Below are positions 27,268 through 40,498 of a DNA stretch of 64,000 bases, in pieces. This DNA is from Pseudomonas sp. TMP9. Its GTDB lineage: Bacteria; Pseudomonadota; Gammaproteobacteria; Pseudomonadales; Pseudomonadaceae. Location: NCBI RefSeq assembly GCF_037943105.1, contig NZ_CP149803.1, positions 2,336,001-2,400,000 on the forward strand, written 5' to 3'. The notes beneath the pieces were generated by a model. The model was not told the origin of the DNA and ran no database searches. It saw only the letters and a list, made by a program, of their open reading frames with translations. Numbering within the stretch: the first letter of the stretch is position 1; every line of letters begins with the position of its first letter. The position numbers were made by a program, and so were the translations under genes.

Positions 27268-28317
27268 TCACTTTACCTTAGCTGTATGCTTTATCAGCAT
27301 CACTCGGATCAGCGCAATAAACATACCCAACATACCGCCCAGCACGATGCCTAGCGCTACGATGAGCGCCTTTTTCGGCTTAATTGGCTGATCTGGCACC
27401 CCAATTTCACCGTCTTGGCGGAAGACTGCAACATTGCTCCGATCAATACTCACTTCTGTAAGTAGCTGATATTTAGCTTCAAGGTCACGTAACCCAGGGA
27501 TAAACGGATCATTGGAGACGCGCGCCTGCAACACCTCCATTTCAGCGCGCAACGATTTTGCGCCCCGCATGTACATCAAGCTGCCGTCCATAAATGCAGA
27601 TAGTTCTGTGTTAACAACCGGAGGATTATCAAGGCCTATGGCGTCGGCGACTGTTAGTGCTTCCTTCAGCTGCTTTGTACGATCATCCCTGCGAATTTTT
27701 GCGCTGTTGCGACCCGATTTTATTTGCTGTTCAATATTACGAGCTTGCACAGCAAGCTCGCGCTTGCCGTTCTGCAACACATCTTCTAGTGATCGCACAC
27801 TAACTTGGTCAATATATTGTTTAACCAACGCCGAGGCTGAATCAGGCTTATGATGCTCGACAACTATGGAGTAACGATCCGGCTGTGTCTTATCCGTAGC
27901 TTTGATACTAAACTTTTCGTTAAATGCTTTATAAAGATTATCCTGTGACCCTACGCGCTGAGCATCCTCCAGCGACGGTAAGTAGAACTCTTTAAAAAAT
28001 TTACGCCGCGATTTATCTGACTGTAAATTTCCGACGAAAACCACGTATACATCATCAACCAAAAATGGCTTCAGGCCACCCTCATCTGCACCGGTTCGCC
28101 CCAAGTTGAAGCCGGCAATATCACTAAGAGACGGTGGCAGCACAGCGGCACTTGCCTGATAAACAGGCTTACTCAGATACGCATAGGACGCTGCAGCTAC
28201 TGCAAACACCAACGTGATAAAGACTATCAACCATTTTTGCGCCCACAGGCTTTGGAAGAGCTCAACAAGGTCGATCTCATCATCATTGGCTTGGCGCTGG
28301 TAAGTTTGCTCGGTCAC
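27268..28317 (-). CDS. wzz: O-antigen chain length determinant Wzz
   Basis: About 349 residues from GTG 28317 (GGA six bases upstream); a TTG at 28338 would add seven residues. Two membrane helices flank a long coiled, charged periplasmic domain: TM1 (WAQKWLIVFITLVFAVAAAS) near the N-terminus and TM2 (ALIVALGIVLGGMLGMFIAL) near the C-terminus, the second preceded by the proline-rich PDQPIKPKK. This is the classical Wzz/PCP-1 layout. It sets the modal number of O-units that Wzy adds. It is the first gene of the locus and is separated from ihfB, as in other Pseudomonas, but by an unusually long stretch. Confidence 0.92.
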   Translation of the reverse strand: MTEQTYQRQANDDEIDLVELFQSLWAQKWLIVFITLVFAVAAASYAYLSKPVYQASAAVLPPSLSDIAGFNLGRTGADEGGLKPFLVDDVYVVFVGNLQSDKSRRKFFKEFYLPSLEDAQRVGSQDNLYKAFNEKFSIKATDKTQPDRYSIVVEHHKPDSASALVKQYIDQVSVRSLEDVLQNGKRELAVQARNIEQQIKSGRNSAKIRRDDRTKQLKEALTVADAIGLDNPPVVNTELSAFMDGSLMYMRGAKSLRAEMEVLQARVSNDPFIPGLRDLEAKYQLLTEVSIDRSNVAVFRQDGEIGVPDQPIKPKKALIVALGIVLGGMLGMFIALIRVMLIKHTAKVK

Positions 28318-28877
28318 TGTAGATCCATCTTTTGTCAAAAATTAGTTATTTGAGTTGGGGTTGCCGTAAAACTGAATAACCATTGCAGCGATGTCCCAAT
28401 TGCAAATAGCGATCGTTACAGCTGTTCGAATCATACACTCTGAATTCTAGCAGGCATTTTGCCATGCCTCGCTGGTAAATCCTACCAACTGAGAGCCTAG
28501 ATTTTCCATCACGGCCACATCCCCTTGCATCGCTCAGGTCTTTGTTGCCGAACTGAAGAAACTGTGCGCAGCCTATGCAATTGAACGCTCAAGATCTCGT
28601 CAGATAGCGATCATTTCAAAGTCATCACTCGCCAGTGACGATCAACGCTTACTGAAATGGGCTTGGCCGCGAATCGAGAACATATGGAAGGCTATGCGAC
28701 AAATAATCTAGATCGCTGTCGAGCACGAGACGATTACGAAAATTTCGTAGCCATTGAGAAACTCCCTTGCTCTTGGCATCAGGATTTATGGCTTTACGTT
28801 GATGGGCTTGCCGGTTCAGGCAAGCTGACGGATTAGTAGCGGGCTTGTGAAAAACAGATGAAATCAGAGGAAGGCGG
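28318..28877. other. 560-base gap between wzz and ihfB
   Basis: No supported gene. Two overlapping plus-strand open stretches exist: 28493-28711 (73 codons, no start) and 28684-28836 (50 codons from ATG). Neither has a ribosome binding site or a family I recognise. A perfect six-base hairpin (AGGCAT...ATGCCT) lies near 28452-28469, upstream of wzz. No JUMPstart or GGCGGTAG-like ops element is evident in front of wzz. A small lapA-type gene, often found here in other Pseudomonas, is absent. The wzz promoter should lie here but I cannot place it. Confidence 0.4.
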
Positions 28878-29162
28878 TTACTCGTCCTCATTCACCCGAT
28901 CACGTAGCTCTTTGCCAGGCTTGAAGTGCGGCACAAACTTGCCGTCCAGCCGAACAGAGTCACCGGTTTTTGGATTGCGGCCGACGCGGGGGGCGCGGTA
29001 GTGGAGGGAGAAGCTGCCGAAGCCACGAATCTCGATGCGGTCGCCTGTCGAGAGTGCCTGCGACATTTGCTCAAGCATGGTTTTGATCGCTAGCTCGACA
29101 TCCTTTGACGAGAGCTGCCCTTGATGGGTGACGATGCGCTCGATCAACTCCGACTTGGTCAT
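28878..29162 (-). CDS. ihfB: Integration host factor subunit beta
   Basis: 94 residues, exact family length, behind AAGGGA. HU/IHF fold: TKSELIERI at the N-terminus, [17 protein letters not shown] in the beta arms, [10 protein letters not shown] with the intercalating Pro, and [13 protein letters not shown] at the end. IhfB pairs with IhfA to bend DNA at promoters and recombination sites, including sigma-54 promoters. It follows rpsA, as in most Gammaproteobacteria. A strong hairpin terminator stands between the two, but read-through or an own promoter at about 29237-29266 may drive it. Confidence 0.97.
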   Translation of the reverse strand: MTKSELIERIVTHQGQLSSKDVELAIKTMLEQMSQALSTGDRIEIRGFGSFSLHYRAPRVGRNPKTGDSVRLDGKFVPHFKPGKELRDRVNEDE

Positions 29163-29236
29163 GGTTTTCCCTTCTTTTTCAAGCAGCTAGATCACTAGAT
29201 AGAAAGGTTTTAGCATGCTTAATCGGGTTTGAACAG

Positions 29237-29266
29237 CCTATAAAACAATACCTTAGCGATTTTCAA
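29237..29266 (-). promoter_or_regulatory. Candidate sigma-70 promoter of ihfB
   Basis: On the minus strand TTGAAA (29266-29261) is followed after 18 bases by TATAGG (29242-29237), in an A+T-rich stretch 75 bases before the ihfB start and just after the rpsA terminator. The -35 is near consensus and the -10 is fair. It is a pattern match only. Confidence 0.35.
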
Positions 29267-29272
29267 GCAATA

Positions 29273-29300
29273 AAAAGGGCGACCCCAGGGTCGCCCTTTT
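29273..29300 (-). terminator. Rho-independent terminator of rpsA
   Basis: A perfect 12-base stem, AAAAGGGCGACC with a short CTGG/CCAG loop and GGTCGCCCTTTT, lies 17 bases past the rpsA stop. Read on the minus strand it ends in a T-rich run (CCCTTTTTATT). Near-symmetrical, so it could also work in the other direction. Confidence 0.85.
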
Positions 29301-29316
29301 CATGGAGTGTCTGAAC

Positions 29317-31011
29317 TTAGTTCTGCTTTTCCATTTGTGCGCGGAGCAGATCACCCAAGGTGGTCGGGCCCGCAGCAATGTCAGAGGCAGCTGGCTTGTC
29401 GCGCAGGCTCTGGATTGCTTCTTTTTCGTCTTCAACGTCTTTCGACTTGACCGACAAGCTGATTACGCGGCTTTTACGGTCAACGCTGATGATCTTGGCT
29501 TCTACTTCTTCGCCTTCTTTCAGAACGTTGCGCGCGTCTTCAACGCGGTCACGGCTGATTTCGGAGGCTTTCAGTGTGGCTTCGATGCCTTCGGCCAAGG
29601 TGATGATGGCGCCTTTGGCGTCAACTTCTTTAACGATGCCGCGCACGATAGTGCCTTTATCGTTTACAGCTACGTAGTCGGAGAATGGATCTTCTTCGAG
29701 CTGCTTGATGCCAAGGGAAATGCGCTCACGCTCTGGGTCAACGGAGAGGATAACGGTTTCCAGCTCGTCGCCCTTCTTGAAGCGGCGTACAGCTTCTTCG
29801 CCTACTTCGTTCCAGGAGATGTCGGAGAGGTGAACAAGGCCGTCGATGCCGCCATCCAGACCAATGAAGATACCGAAATCGGTGATCGACTTGATGGTGC
29901 CGGAAATTTTGTCGCCCTTGTTGAACTGACCGGAGAAATCTTCCCACGGGTTAGTTTTGCACTGCTTGATACCCAAGGAGATACGACGACGTTCTTCGTC
30001 GATATCGAGAACCATAACTTCCACTTCGTCGCCGACGTTAACGACTTTCGAAGGGTGGATGTTTTTGTTGGTCCAATCCATTTCGGATACGTGCACCAGG
30101 CCTTCCACGCCTTCTTCCAGCTCTGCGAAGCAGCCGTAGTCGGTCAGGTTGGTTACGCGCGCAGTAACACGGGTGTCCTGCGGGTAACGCGCCTTGATGG
30201 CAACCCATGGATCTTCGCCCAGCTGCTTAAGGCCGAGGGATACACGGTTACGCTCGCGGTCGTACTTGAGAATTTTGACGTCGATCTCATCGCCAACGTT
30301 GACGATTTCAGACGGATGCTTGATGCGCTTCCAAGCCATGTCGGTGATGTGCAGCAGGCCATCGACGCCACCCAGATCGACGAACGCGCCGTAATCCGTG
30401 AGGTTCTTGACGATACCTTTGACTTGCTGACCTTCCTGCAAGGATTCCAGCAGAGCTTCGCGCTCAGCGCTGTTCTCGGCTTCCAGCACGCTGCGGCGGG
30501 AAACGACAACGTTGTTGCGCTTCTGGTCCAGCTTGATAACTTTGAATTCGAGCTCTTTGCCTTCCAAGTGAGTGGTATCACGCACTGGACGGACATCGAC
30601 CAAGGAACCTGGCAGGAACGCACGGATGCCGTTAACGTCGACTGTGAAGCCGCCCTTAACCTTACCGTTGATAACGCCCGTGACCACTTCCTCAGCGGCG
30701 AAAGCTGCTTCCAGAACGATCCAGCACTCGGCACGCTTGGCTTTTTCGCGGGACAGCTTGGTTTCACCAAAGCCATCTTCAACCGCGTCCAGCGCAACGT
30801 GAACTTCGTCGCCAACCTTGATGGTCAGCTCGCCAGCGTCGTTGTGGAACTGTTCCAACGGGATGAGGCCTTCCGACTTCAAACCAGCGTGAACAGTTAC
30901 CCAACCCGCTTGGTAATCAATGTCGACGATGATGGCGGTGATGATCGAGCCAGCCTGAAGATTCAGGGTTTTTAGGCTTTCTTCAAACAGTTCAGCAAAG
31001 CTTTCGCTCAT
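29317..31011 (-). CDS. rpsA: 30S ribosomal protein S1
   Basis: 564 residues from ATG 31011, with AGGAAT upstream; the frame is open further but the family starts at [11 protein letters not shown]. Six S1/OB-fold repeats are visible, for example around [39 protein letters not shown] and [21 protein letters not shown]1 binds mRNA leaders and helps the 30S subunit start translation of weakly folded or leader-poor mRNAs. It follows cmk and precedes ihfB, the standard order. A 152-base leader separates it from cmk, where S1 self-regulation is known in E. coli. Confidence 0.98.
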   Translation of the reverse strand: MSESFAELFEESLKTLNLQAGSIITAIIVDIDYQAGWVTVHAGLKSEGLIPLEQFHNDAGELTIKVGDEVHVALDAVEDGFGETKLSREKAKRAECWIVLEAAFAAEEVVTGVINGKVKGGFTVDVNGIRAFLPGSLVDVRPVRDTTHLEGKELEFKVIKLDQKRNNVVVSRRSVLEAENSAEREALLESLQEGQQVKGIVKNLTDYGAFVDLGGVDGLLHITDMAWKRIKHPSEIVNVGDEIDVKILKYDRERNRVSLGLKQLGEDPWVAIKARYPQDTRVTARVTNLTDYGCFAELEEGVEGLVHVSEMDWTNKNIHPSKVVNVGDEVEVMVLDIDEERRRISLGIKQCKTNPWEDFSGQFNKGDKISGTIKSITDFGIFIGLDGGIDGLVHLSDISWNEVGEEAVRRFKKGDELETVILSVDPERERISLGIKQLEEDPFSDYVAVNDKGTIVRGIVKEVDAKGAIITLAEGIEATLKASEISRDRVEDARNVLKEGEEVEAKIISVDRKSRVISLSVKSKDVEDEKEAIQSLRDKPAASDIAAGPTTLGDLLRAQMEKQN

Positions 31012-31163
31012 TTTAATTCCTGTTGATTCAGGGCAGGGAATCCGCCCAAACCACACTCCAGACAATGTGGGTACGTTTATGTAAAAAGAAGCGGACGGGT
31101 CTAGGACTGGGTTCCCGTAGGCTTCCTTGGCGAGCCGGTCAACTTAAGCAGCTGTGGCTCTGG
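31012..31163 (-). promoter_or_regulatory. rpsA leader region
   Basis: 152 bases between cmk and rpsA hold no gene. E. coli S1 represses its own mRNA through a folded leader with no strong Shine-Dalgarno. Here the site before ATG is AGGAAT, moderate in strength. Whether the leader folds as in E. coli was not tested. An A+T-rich ACATAA-like -10 candidate lies about 31077-31083, with a weak -35. Confidence 0.3.
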
Positions 31164-31850
31164 TCATCCAGCGAGGTCGCGATGGGCGACTTCACTGAGA
31201 ATTCGTTCAAGCACGTGTTCAATCGAGAGTTCTGTGGAATCCAGCTGGATAGCATCGGCCGCAGGTTTAAGTGGGGCCACCGCTCGCTGGGTATCGCGCT
31301 CATCGCGCGCCTGAATCTCCTCGAGAAGACTCGCGAGGTTAACATCATCACCCTTGGCCTTCAACTGCAGGAAGCGCCGGCGAGCACGCTCCTCGGCGCT
31401 GGCGGTGAGGAAAACCTTGAGCTGCGCATCGGGAAACACCACGGTGCCCATGTCACGACCATCGGCAACTAGGCCCGGCATTTCTTGAAATGCCTGCTGG
31501 CGCTGCAGCAGCGCATCGCGCACTGCAGGCAGGGATGCGACCAGTGATGCGCCAGCGCCGACTCGCTCGTTACGGATTAGATCGGTGACTTCTTCACCCT
31601 CAAGAATGATGCGCTGGCCATGACCATTACCGGTGGCGATGAACTGCACATCCAGATGAGCGGCAAGCAGTTTCATCGCTTCTTCGTTAGTCAGGTCTAC
31701 ACCATGGTTACCCGCAGCAAAGGCCAGCAGTCGATACAGCGCACCCGAATCGAGCAAATGCCAGCCCAGTTGCTTGGCCAGCAGGCCGGCTACAGTGCCT
31801 TTACCCGAGCCGCTTGGCCCGTCGATGGTGATAACCGGGGCGACGATCAT
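31164..31850 (-). CDS. cmk: Cytidylate kinase
   Basis: 228 residues. The P-loop [17 protein letters not shown] begins the protein, followed by LLDSGALYR of the CMP-binding part, the [13 protein letters not shown] segment and the lid region [10 protein letters not shown]. Cmk phosphorylates CMP and dCMP with ATP in the cytosol. It overlaps the tyrA-aroA stop by four bases (ATGA) and is followed by rpsA, the usual order in Pseudomonas. Confidence 0.97.
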   Translation of the reverse strand: MIVAPVITIDGPSGSGKGTVAGLLAKQLGWHLLDSGALYRLLAFAAGNHGVDLTNEEAMKLLAAHLDVQFIATGNGHGQRIILEGEEVTDLIRNERVGAGASLVASLPAVRDALLQRQQAFQEMPGLVADGRDMGTVVFPDAQLKVFLTASAEERARRRFLQLKAKGDDVNLASLLEEIQARDERDTQRAVAPLKPAADAIQLDSTELSIEHVLERILSEVAHRDLAG

Positions 31851-34102
31851 GCTTTGCCCTCTTCAGCAACACGGATACCCACTTGAGCCGACAACGCGAG
31901 GAAGTTGGGGAACGAGGTGGCGACGTTGGCGCAATCATGAATGCGGATCGGCGCTGTGGCGCGCAGTGACGCCACGCTAAACGACATGGCGATGCGGTGA
32001 TCACCATGCGCCCACACTTCCCCACCGCCAATGCTGCCGCCTTCGATGATGATGCCGTCGGGTGTTGGCTCAACCTTGACGCCGAGGGCCGCTAAGCCAT
32101 CAGCCATCACTTGAATACGGTCGGATTCCTTGACCCGTAACTCTTCAGCGCCGCGCAGCACGGTGCGCCCTTCGGCCACCGAGGCGGCCACGAACAGCAC
32201 CGGGAACTCGTCAATGGCCAGCGGCACCAAGTCTTCCGGGATATCGATACCTTTGAGCTTGGCGCTGCGCACGCGGATATCCGCCACTGGCTCGCCGCCG
32301 ACTTCACGCTGGTTTTCTAGGGTGATATCGCCACCCATCAGCTTAAGAATATCGATGACGCCGGTGCGCGTCGGGTTAATACCAACGTGCTCAAGCAGCA
32401 GCTCAGAATCTTCAGCAATGCTGCCGGCCACCAAGAAGAAGGCTGCCGAGGAAATATCTGCCGGTACTTCAATGTTTGTGGCGATCAGCTTGTGGCCAGA
32501 GTCTACGGTGGCGCTATTGCCATCAACCGTTACCGGGCAACCAAAGCCGCGCAGCATGCGCTCGGTGTGGTCGCGGGTCGGTGCTGGCTCTATTACGGTG
32601 GTTGAACCGACCGCATACAAGCCCGCTAACAACAGGCAGGATTTCACCTGAGCACTGGCCATCGGCATTTCATAGGTCATGCCGCCCAAGCGGCTACCGG
32701 CGCGGATGGTCAACGGGGGACGCCCTTCCGGCCCGGTCTCGATAATCGCGCCCATGGCTCGCAATGGCTTGGCCACGCGATTCATCGGCCGCTTTGACAG
32801 CGATGCATCGCCAGTAAGGGTGGTGTCGAATGATTGCGCCGCCAGCAGGCCCGACAACAGGCGCATGGAGGTGCCGGAATTACCCATATACAGCGCGCCG
32901 GCTGGCGCCTTTAAGCCATGCAGACCAACGCCGTGCACGGTGACGCGGCCGTGATGCGGGCCTTCAATGACCACGCCCATGTCGCGGAATGCCTGAATAG
33001 TTGCCAGCGCATCTTCGCCTTCCAAGAAGCCTTCAATGTGCGTGGTGCCTTCAGCCAGCGAGCCGAGCATGATGGAGCGATGCGAGATGGATTTGTCGCC
33101 CGGCACGCGAATACGCCCGGAAAGTTTGCCGCCAGGCTTAGCCAGAAAAATCAGATCGTTCGAGTGCATATCTTCCACATAAGCCCTACGGGCGAGAATT
33201 TTGCTGAAATGCTCACGGGCTACGCGAGCGCGAGTAAACACGCCCAGCAGTTGATGCCCGTCCCCAGCGTCAACCGCGTCGCGCAAGGCGTCGAGGTCGT
33301 CGCGAAATACGTCCAGCGTGCGCAACACCGCCTCGCGATTGGCGAGGAAGATGTCATGCCACATAACTGGATCACTGCCGGCGATGCGCGTGAAGTCGCG
33401 AAAACCACCCGCAGCGTAACGAAAAATCTCTAGGTTCTCACTGCGCTTGGCCAGTGAGTCGACCAGGGTGAAGGCCAGCAAATGCGGCAGATGGCTGGTT
33501 GCCGCCAGTACCTGGTCATGATGCTCAACCTCCATGTGCTCAACATCTGCACCGAGCTTGCGCCACAGGCGATCAACCAGCGCCAATGCGGCTTCATCGC
33601 TGTGCTCGCTCGGGGTCAGAATTACTTTATGCCGACGAAATAATTCAGCATTCGCAGCCTCTACACCGCTCTGCTCGGAGCCAGCAATTGGATGCCCGGG
33701 GACAAAACGCACTGTTTGGCCACTAAAAGCTAGGCGCGCCGCACGCACCACGTTGCCCTTGGCGCTGCCGACATCGGTAAGCACTGCATGACCCAAATCG
33801 AGTTTGGCCAGCTCTATTAGCAACTTTTCCATGGCCAGGATCGGCACCGCCAATTGGATAACATCAGCGCCGTGACAAGCGGCGGCCAAATCTGTTTCGC
33901 AGCGATCAACCACACCCAAATCGACTGCCATGCGCCGGGATTCCGGGTCTAGATCAACGCCGATCACCTCGTCAAACACACCGCACTCACGCAGGCCTTT
34001 GGCAAAAGAGCCACCGATCAAGCCTAAGCCAATCACTACCAAGCGAGCGAGTTTAAGCTCAGCGGGTTGCACCTGGGTGACAACAGGTTTGCCTTCACTC
34101 AC
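31847..34102 (-). CDS. Fused prephenate dehydrogenase / EPSP synthase (TyrA-AroA)
   Basis: 751 residues, two enzymes in one chain. Residues 1 to about 300 are Tyr[18 protein letters not shown] binds [13 protein letters not shown] and [13 protein letters not shown] are the dehydrogenase core. From about residue 310 it is Aro[23 protein letters not shown] binds PEP and shikimate-3-phosphate, with [12 protein letters not shown] and the ESDRI motif near the end. The fusion is a known trait of Pseudomonas (PA3164, 746 residues). The first domain leads to tyrosine, the second makes EPSP for all aromatics. The start overlaps the hisC2 stop (ATGA). Confidence 0.96.
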   Translation of the reverse strand: MSEGKPVVTQVQPAELKLARLVVIGLGLIGGSFAKGLRECGVFDEVIGVDLDPESRRMAVDLGVVDRCETDLAAACHGADVIQLAVPILAMEKLLIELAKLDLGHAVLTDVGSAKGNVVRAARLAFSGQTVRFVPGHPIAGSEQSGVEAANAELFRRHKVILTPSEHSDEAALALVDRLWRKLGADVEHMEVEHHDQVLAATSHLPHLLAFTLVDSLAKRSENLEIFRYAAGGFRDFTRIAGSDPVMWHDIFLANREAVLRTLDVFRDDLDALRDAVDAGDGHQLLGVFTRARVAREHFSKILARRAYVEDMHSNDLIFLAKPGGKLSGRIRVPGDKSISHRSIMLGSLAEGTTHIEGFLEGEDALATIQAFRDMGVVIEGPHHGRVTVHGVGLHGLKAPAGALYMGNSGTSMRLLSGLLAAQSFDTTLTGDASLSKRPMNRVAKPLRAMGAIIETGPEGRPPLTIRAGSRLGGMTYEMPMASAQVKSCLLLAGLYAVGSTTVIEPAPTRDHTERMLRGFGCPVTVDGNSATVDSGHKLIATNIEVPADISSAAFFLVAGSIAEDSELLLEHVGINPTRTGVIDILKLMGGDITLENQREVGGEPVADIRVRSAKLKGIDIPEDLVPLAIDEFPVLFVAASVAEGRTVLRGAEELRVKESDRIQVMADGLAALGVKVEPTPDGIIIEGGSIGGGEVWAHGDHRIAMSFSVASLRATAPIRIHDCANVATSFPNFLALSAQVGIRVAEEGKA

Positions 34103-35205
34103 GCGCTAAGCACCTTGGCCAACGCCTCAAGAAAACGCGCATTTTCAGCGGGCAAACCAATCGAAACCCTTAAAAAATTCGGCAAGCCGTAACCCGCTAT
34201 CGGCCGCACGATCACTCCGGCGCGCAGCAGTGCTTGGTTGATCGCCGAAGTATCGCGAGCAAAATCGACGGCAATAAAGTTGGCCTTGGAGGCAATCCAG
34301 CCAAGCCCTAATTGGCGCAGGCCAGCCTCAAGCTGGGCCATACCGGCATCGTTCAGCTCACGACTTTTAACTAGGTAATCCGCATCATCTAGCGCCGCAC
34401 ACGCAGCCGCCAAGGCCAGGCTGTTGACGTTAAAGGGTTGACGCACGCGGTTGAGCACATCGGCAATCTGCGCCGAACTGATCGCATAGCCAACACGTAA
34501 CGCCGCCAAACCATAGGCCTTGGAGAACGTGCGCGAGACCAGCAGGTTGTCGTAGCGTGCCAGGTAGTTGAGGCCGTCCGGCAGCTCATCGCCTTCGGCG
34601 TACTCGATATACGCCTCGTCCAGCACCACCAGCACATTGCCCGGCACACGCGCGAGGAAACGCTCCAACGCATCCGGGCCGAACCAAGTGCCCGTCGGGT
34701 TATTCGGGTTGGCGATAAACACCACACGGGTGTTTTCATCGATGGCCGCGAGCATGGCTTCAAGGTCGTGAGCGTAATCTTGCGCCGGCACTGCTTTGCC
34801 CTGCGCGCCCGCCGCCTGAGTGGCAATCGGGTAGACAGCAAAAGCGTATTGGCTGAACACCGCATTCAACCCCGGCGCCAAATAGGCGCGGGCGACCAGA
34901 TCGAGAATGTCATTGGAGCCATTGCCCAAGGTGACCTGATTGATCTGCACACCACAACGTTCAGCCAAACGGCTTTTAAGCTCGAAGCCGTTGCCATCGG
35001 GGTAACGGGTCAGTTCCGCCAATTCAGCACGAATCGCCTCCAGCGCCTTGAGGCTAGGGCCTAACGGGTTTTCGTTACTGGCCAGCTTGACGATACTGGC
35101 CGGCTCCAGATCAAGCTCACGGGCCAATTCGCCGACCGGTTTGCCCGGCACATAGGGCGATAGCTTTTGCACGCCCGGCTGGGCCAGGGCGAGGAAATCG
35201 GTCAT
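34099..35205 (-). CDS. hisC2: Histidinol-phosphate/aromatic aminotransferase HisC2
   Basis: 368 residues, class I/II PLP aminotransferase. KLASNENPLGPS at the N-terminus, NPNNPTGTW in the middle, and SRTFSKAYGLAALRVGY with the Schiff-base lysine around residue 230. In P. aeruginosa the hisC2 copy lies in this aromatic operon rather than with the his genes, and it is thought to act on prephenate or arogenate-type substrates or on imidazole acetol phosphate. It is between pheA and tyrA-aroA, so a role in aromatic amino acid synthesis is likely. Substrate preference cannot be read from sequence. Confidence 0.94.
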   Translation of the reverse strand: MTDFLALAQPGVQKLSPYVPGKPVGELARELDLEPASIVKLASNENPLGPSLKALEAIRAELAELTRYPDGNGFELKSRLAERCGVQINQVTLGNGSNDILDLVARAYLAPGLNAVFSQYAFAVYPIATQAAGAQGKAVPAQDYAHDLEAMLAAIDENTRVVFIANPNNPTGTWFGPDALERFLARVPGNVLVVLDEAYIEYAEGDELPDGLNYLARYDNLLVSRTFSKAYGLAALRVGYAISSAQIADVLNRVRQPFNVNSLALAAACAALDDADYLVKSRELNDAGMAQLEAGLRQLGLGWIASKANFIAVDFARDTSAINQALLRAGVIVRPIAGYGLPNFLRVSIGLPAENARFLEALAKVLSA

Positions 35206-35296
35206 AACAAAGCCTCACGCTTAAAGCCGCAAGCCCCAAGTACAGCCCGGCGTCGATGCGCATGTAGCTTGAAACCTGAGGCGTGCCGCAGCAGTT

Positions 35297-36403
35297 TTAG
35301 AGTACCGCTTTTGGGTAGGAGCCCAGCACCTTCAGCGCCACAGCTTCCTGGTTGATCTTTTCTAATACGTCTTTGATCAGTGGGTCGCGGTGGTGGCCGA
35401 CAAAGTCGATAAAGAACACGTACGTCCACTTACCGCTGCGCGACGGACGAGTTTCGATGCGGGTCAGGTCGATGCCGTTATGGTGGAATGGCACCAGCAA
35501 CTCATGCAGTGCACCCGGCTTGTTGCTCACGGAGATAATCACCGAGGTTTTGTCGTCGCCGGTCGGCGGCACTTCCTGGCTGCCGATAATCAAAAACCGC
35601 GTGGAGTTATCCGGGCGATCCTCGATTTTCTCAGCCAGTTTGGTTAGGCCATACAGGCTCGCCGCCATGTCACCGGCAATCGCTGCGCTATTCCACTCAC
35701 CCTTGACCCGTTTAGCCGCCTCGGCGTTGCTCGACACGGCTACGCGCTCAACATTGGGGTAATGCGCGTCCAGCCACTTACGGCACTGGGCCAACGACTG
35801 CGCATGGGAATAGATGCGGGTGATCTTGTCGGTCTTGGTGGTTTCGCCAACCAGCAGGTGATGGTGAATGCGCAGCTCGACTTCGCCGCAAATGACCATG
35901 TCGTGTTCAAGAAAACTGTCGAGGGTGTGGTTGACTGCACCTTCGGTGGAGTTTTCCACCGGCACCACGCCAAAGTTAACCGCACCAGCGGCCACTTCGC
36001 GAAACACCTCATCAATTGCCGCCATCGGCTGACTGATCACCGCGTGACCGAAATGCTTCATCGCCGCCGCTTGGGAGAAGGTGCCTTCTGGGCCAAGGTA
36101 GGCAACCTTAAGCGGGTTTTCCAAGGCCAGGCAGGACGACATGATTTCGCGAAACAGCCGCGCCATTTCCTCGTTACCCAAGGGCCCTTGGTTGCGCTCC
36201 ATAATGCGCTTAAGCACCTGAGCTTCGCGCTCGGGGCGGTAGAACACTGGCTTCTCGCCGACTGGCAGGGCCTTCATTTTGACCCGCGCAACTTCTTCAG
36301 CGCAGCTGGCGCGGTCACTGATTAAGGCGAGAATTTTTTCATCGAGGTTATCGATACGCAGGCGCAGCGCCTGTAATTCCTGTTCGGAGATTGCATCCGT
36401 CAT
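35297..36403 (-). CDS. pheA: Bifunctional chorismate mutase / prephenate dehydratase
   Basis: 368 residues. N-terminal AroQ chorismate mutase helices (LRLRIDNLDEKILALISDR, with charged active-site residues) to about 90; then the prephenate dehydratase domain (KVAYLGPEGTFSQAA, VPVENSTEGAVN, NSTRFLIIG), and a C-terminal ACT domain with SNKPGALHELLVPF. The ACT GALHEL and later ESRP-like motif ETRPSR bind phenylalanine for feedback control. It turns chorismate to phenylpyruvate. It overlaps the serC stop as TGATG. Confidence 0.97.
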   Translation of the reverse strand: MTDAISEQELQALRLRIDNLDEKILALISDRASCAEEVARVKMKALPVGEKPVFYRPEREAQVLKRIMERNQGPLGNEEMARLFREIMSSCLALENPLKVAYLGPEGTFSQAAAMKHFGHAVISQPMAAIDEVFREVAAGAVNFGVVPVENSTEGAVNHTLDSFLEHDMVICGEVELRIHHHLLVGETTKTDKITRIYSHAQSLAQCRKWLDAHYPNVERVAVSSNAEAAKRVKGEWNSAAIAGDMAASLYGLTKLAEKIEDRPDNSTRFLIIGSQEVPPTGDDKTSVIISVSNKPGALHELLVPFHHNGIDLTRIETRPSRSGKWTYVFFIDFVGHHRDPLIKDVLEKINQEAVALKVLGSYPKAVL

Positions 36404-37488
36404 CAGCCGTGCTCCTTCTCGAACTCAGCCATGTAAGCGACCAGCGCTTCAACTGCGTCCATGCCCACCGCGTTATAAATAGAGGCGCGCATACCGCCGA
36501 CCGAGCGATGGCCTTTGAGGTTAAGCAGGCCACGGGCGTCGGCGCCGGCGAGGAACGGCTTATCCAGTTTCTCGTCAGCCAAGCGGAACGGCACGTTCAT
36601 CCAAGAGCGCGCATTCACGGCAATCGGGTTGCTGTAAAAATCACTGGTATCAATGGCGGTGTAGAGCAGGTCTTTTTTCGCGCGGTTGATACGCTCCATC
36701 GCAGCCACACCGCCCTGCTCTTTCAGCCACTCGAACACCAGACCCGACAGGTACCAAGAGAAGGTCGCCGGGGTGTTGTACATCGAGCCGTTATCGGCCG
36801 CGACTTTGTAGTTGAGCATGGTCGGGCAAACGCTACGTGCGCGACCGAGCAGGTCTTCCCGGACGATGGTGACGACTAAACCACTGGGGCCGATATTCTT
36901 CTGCGCGCCGGCGTAGATCAGACCGAATTTCGACACATCAATGGGCCGCGAGAGAATGTCGGAAGACATATCTGCCACCAGTGGCACGTCACCGATGTCG
37001 GGGATCCAGTCGAACTGCAGGCCACCGATGGTTTCATTGCTGGCGTAGTGCAGGTAGGCGGCGTCTTTCGACAGCTGCCAATCATTCTGCCCAGGGATAG
37101 CGAAGTAATCGTAGACCTTGGCGCTGGCGGCGACGTTTATGTTGCCGTAACGGCGGGCTTCTTCAATGCTTTTCTGCGACCAGATACCGGTGTCGATATA
37201 GTCCGCAACGCCCTCTTCGGGCAGCAGATTAAGCGGGATTTCAGCAAACTGCTGGCTGGCGCCGCCTTGCAGAAACAAGACTTTGTAGTCCGATGGAATC
37301 TCCATCAGATCACGCAGGTCTTGTTCGGCATTTTCCGCGATGGAGGTGTATTCCTCACTGCGGTGGCTCATTTCCATCACAGAAAGGCCTTTGCCGTGCC
37401 AATCGAGAAGTTCCGCTTGGGCGCGCTGCAGAACAGCTTCAGGAAGCGCGGCCGGGCCGGCGCAGAAGTTAAAGGCTCGCTTGCTCAC
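36403..37488 (-). CDS. serC: Phosphoserine aminotransferase
   Basis: 361 residues from GTG 37488, matching the family start SKRAFNFCAGPAALPE; a GTG two codons upstream is in frame but would add two odd residues. PLP features: GGASQQFAE for the phosphate, DMSSDILSRP for the pyridine Asp, and YAGAQKNIGPSG with the Schiff-base lysine. SerC makes 3-phosphoserine and also 4-phosphohydroxythreonine for vitamin B6. It starts the block serC-pheA-hisC2-tyrA/aroA-cmk-rpsA, likely one operon or a set of overlapping transcripts. Confidence 0.97.
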   Translation of the reverse strand: MSKRAFNFCAGPAALPEAVLQRAQAELLDWHGKGLSVMEMSHRSEEYTSIAENAEQDLRDLMEIPSDYKVLFLQGGASQQFAEIPLNLLPEEGVADYIDTGIWSQKSIEEARRYGNINVAASAKVYDYFAIPGQNDWQLSKDAAYLHYASNETIGGLQFDWIPDIGDVPLVADMSSDILSRPIDVSKFGLIYAGAQKNIGPSGLVVTIVREDLLGRARSVCPTMLNYKVAADNGSMYNTPATFSWYLSGLVFEWLKEQGGVAAMERINRAKKDLLYTAIDTSDFYSNPIAVNARSWMNVPFRLADEKLDKPFLAGADARGLLNLKGHRSVGGMRASIYNAVGMDAVEALVAYMAEFEKEHG

Positions 37489-37562
37489 ATCCACTCTCTC
37501 TCAGATTGACTGAACACCACCGCCCCTCGCGATGGCGCATGCACTGCCTTAATAGCGACCCC

Positions 37563-37687
37563 GTAGGATGGGTTAGACGCGCAGCGGCGTAACCCATCAT
37601 GGCGGCTGATTGGCGGATTACGCCTTCGGCTAATCCGCCCTACGCACTGCACATCTGATGGGTATCGCTTTGCTCAACCCATCCTAC
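37563..37687. repeat. REP-type intergenic inverted repeats
   Basis: Between gyrA and serC. The outer arms GTAGGATGGGTT (37563) and AACCCATCCTAC (ending 37687) are inverted, with further copies of the GATGGGTT-type core and an inner arm pair GGCGGATTACGCC / GGCTAATCCGCC. This family of palindromic units is common in Pseudomonas intergenic space and may stop or pause transcription after gyrA. Confidence 0.75.
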
Positions 37688-37729
37688 GGCTGCGTACCCT
37701 CACGGACGCAGGAACCCTGCCCTAACACA

Positions 37730-40498
<2,769 letters not shown>

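Noticed and set aside
26821..27354. 177-codon plus-strand frame between wbpA and wzz
   Set aside because: Runs into the 3' end of wzz, has no ribosome binding site or family motif, and composition is unlike a protein.
28318..28500. JUMPstart/ops element before wzz
   Set aside because: A GGTAG is present but the full GGCGGTAG pattern is absent; the match is by chance.
29302..30975. 557-codon open frame on the plus strand
   Set aside because: It is antisense to rpsA, whose six S1 repeats are clear. The peptide has no family features and results from codon bias.
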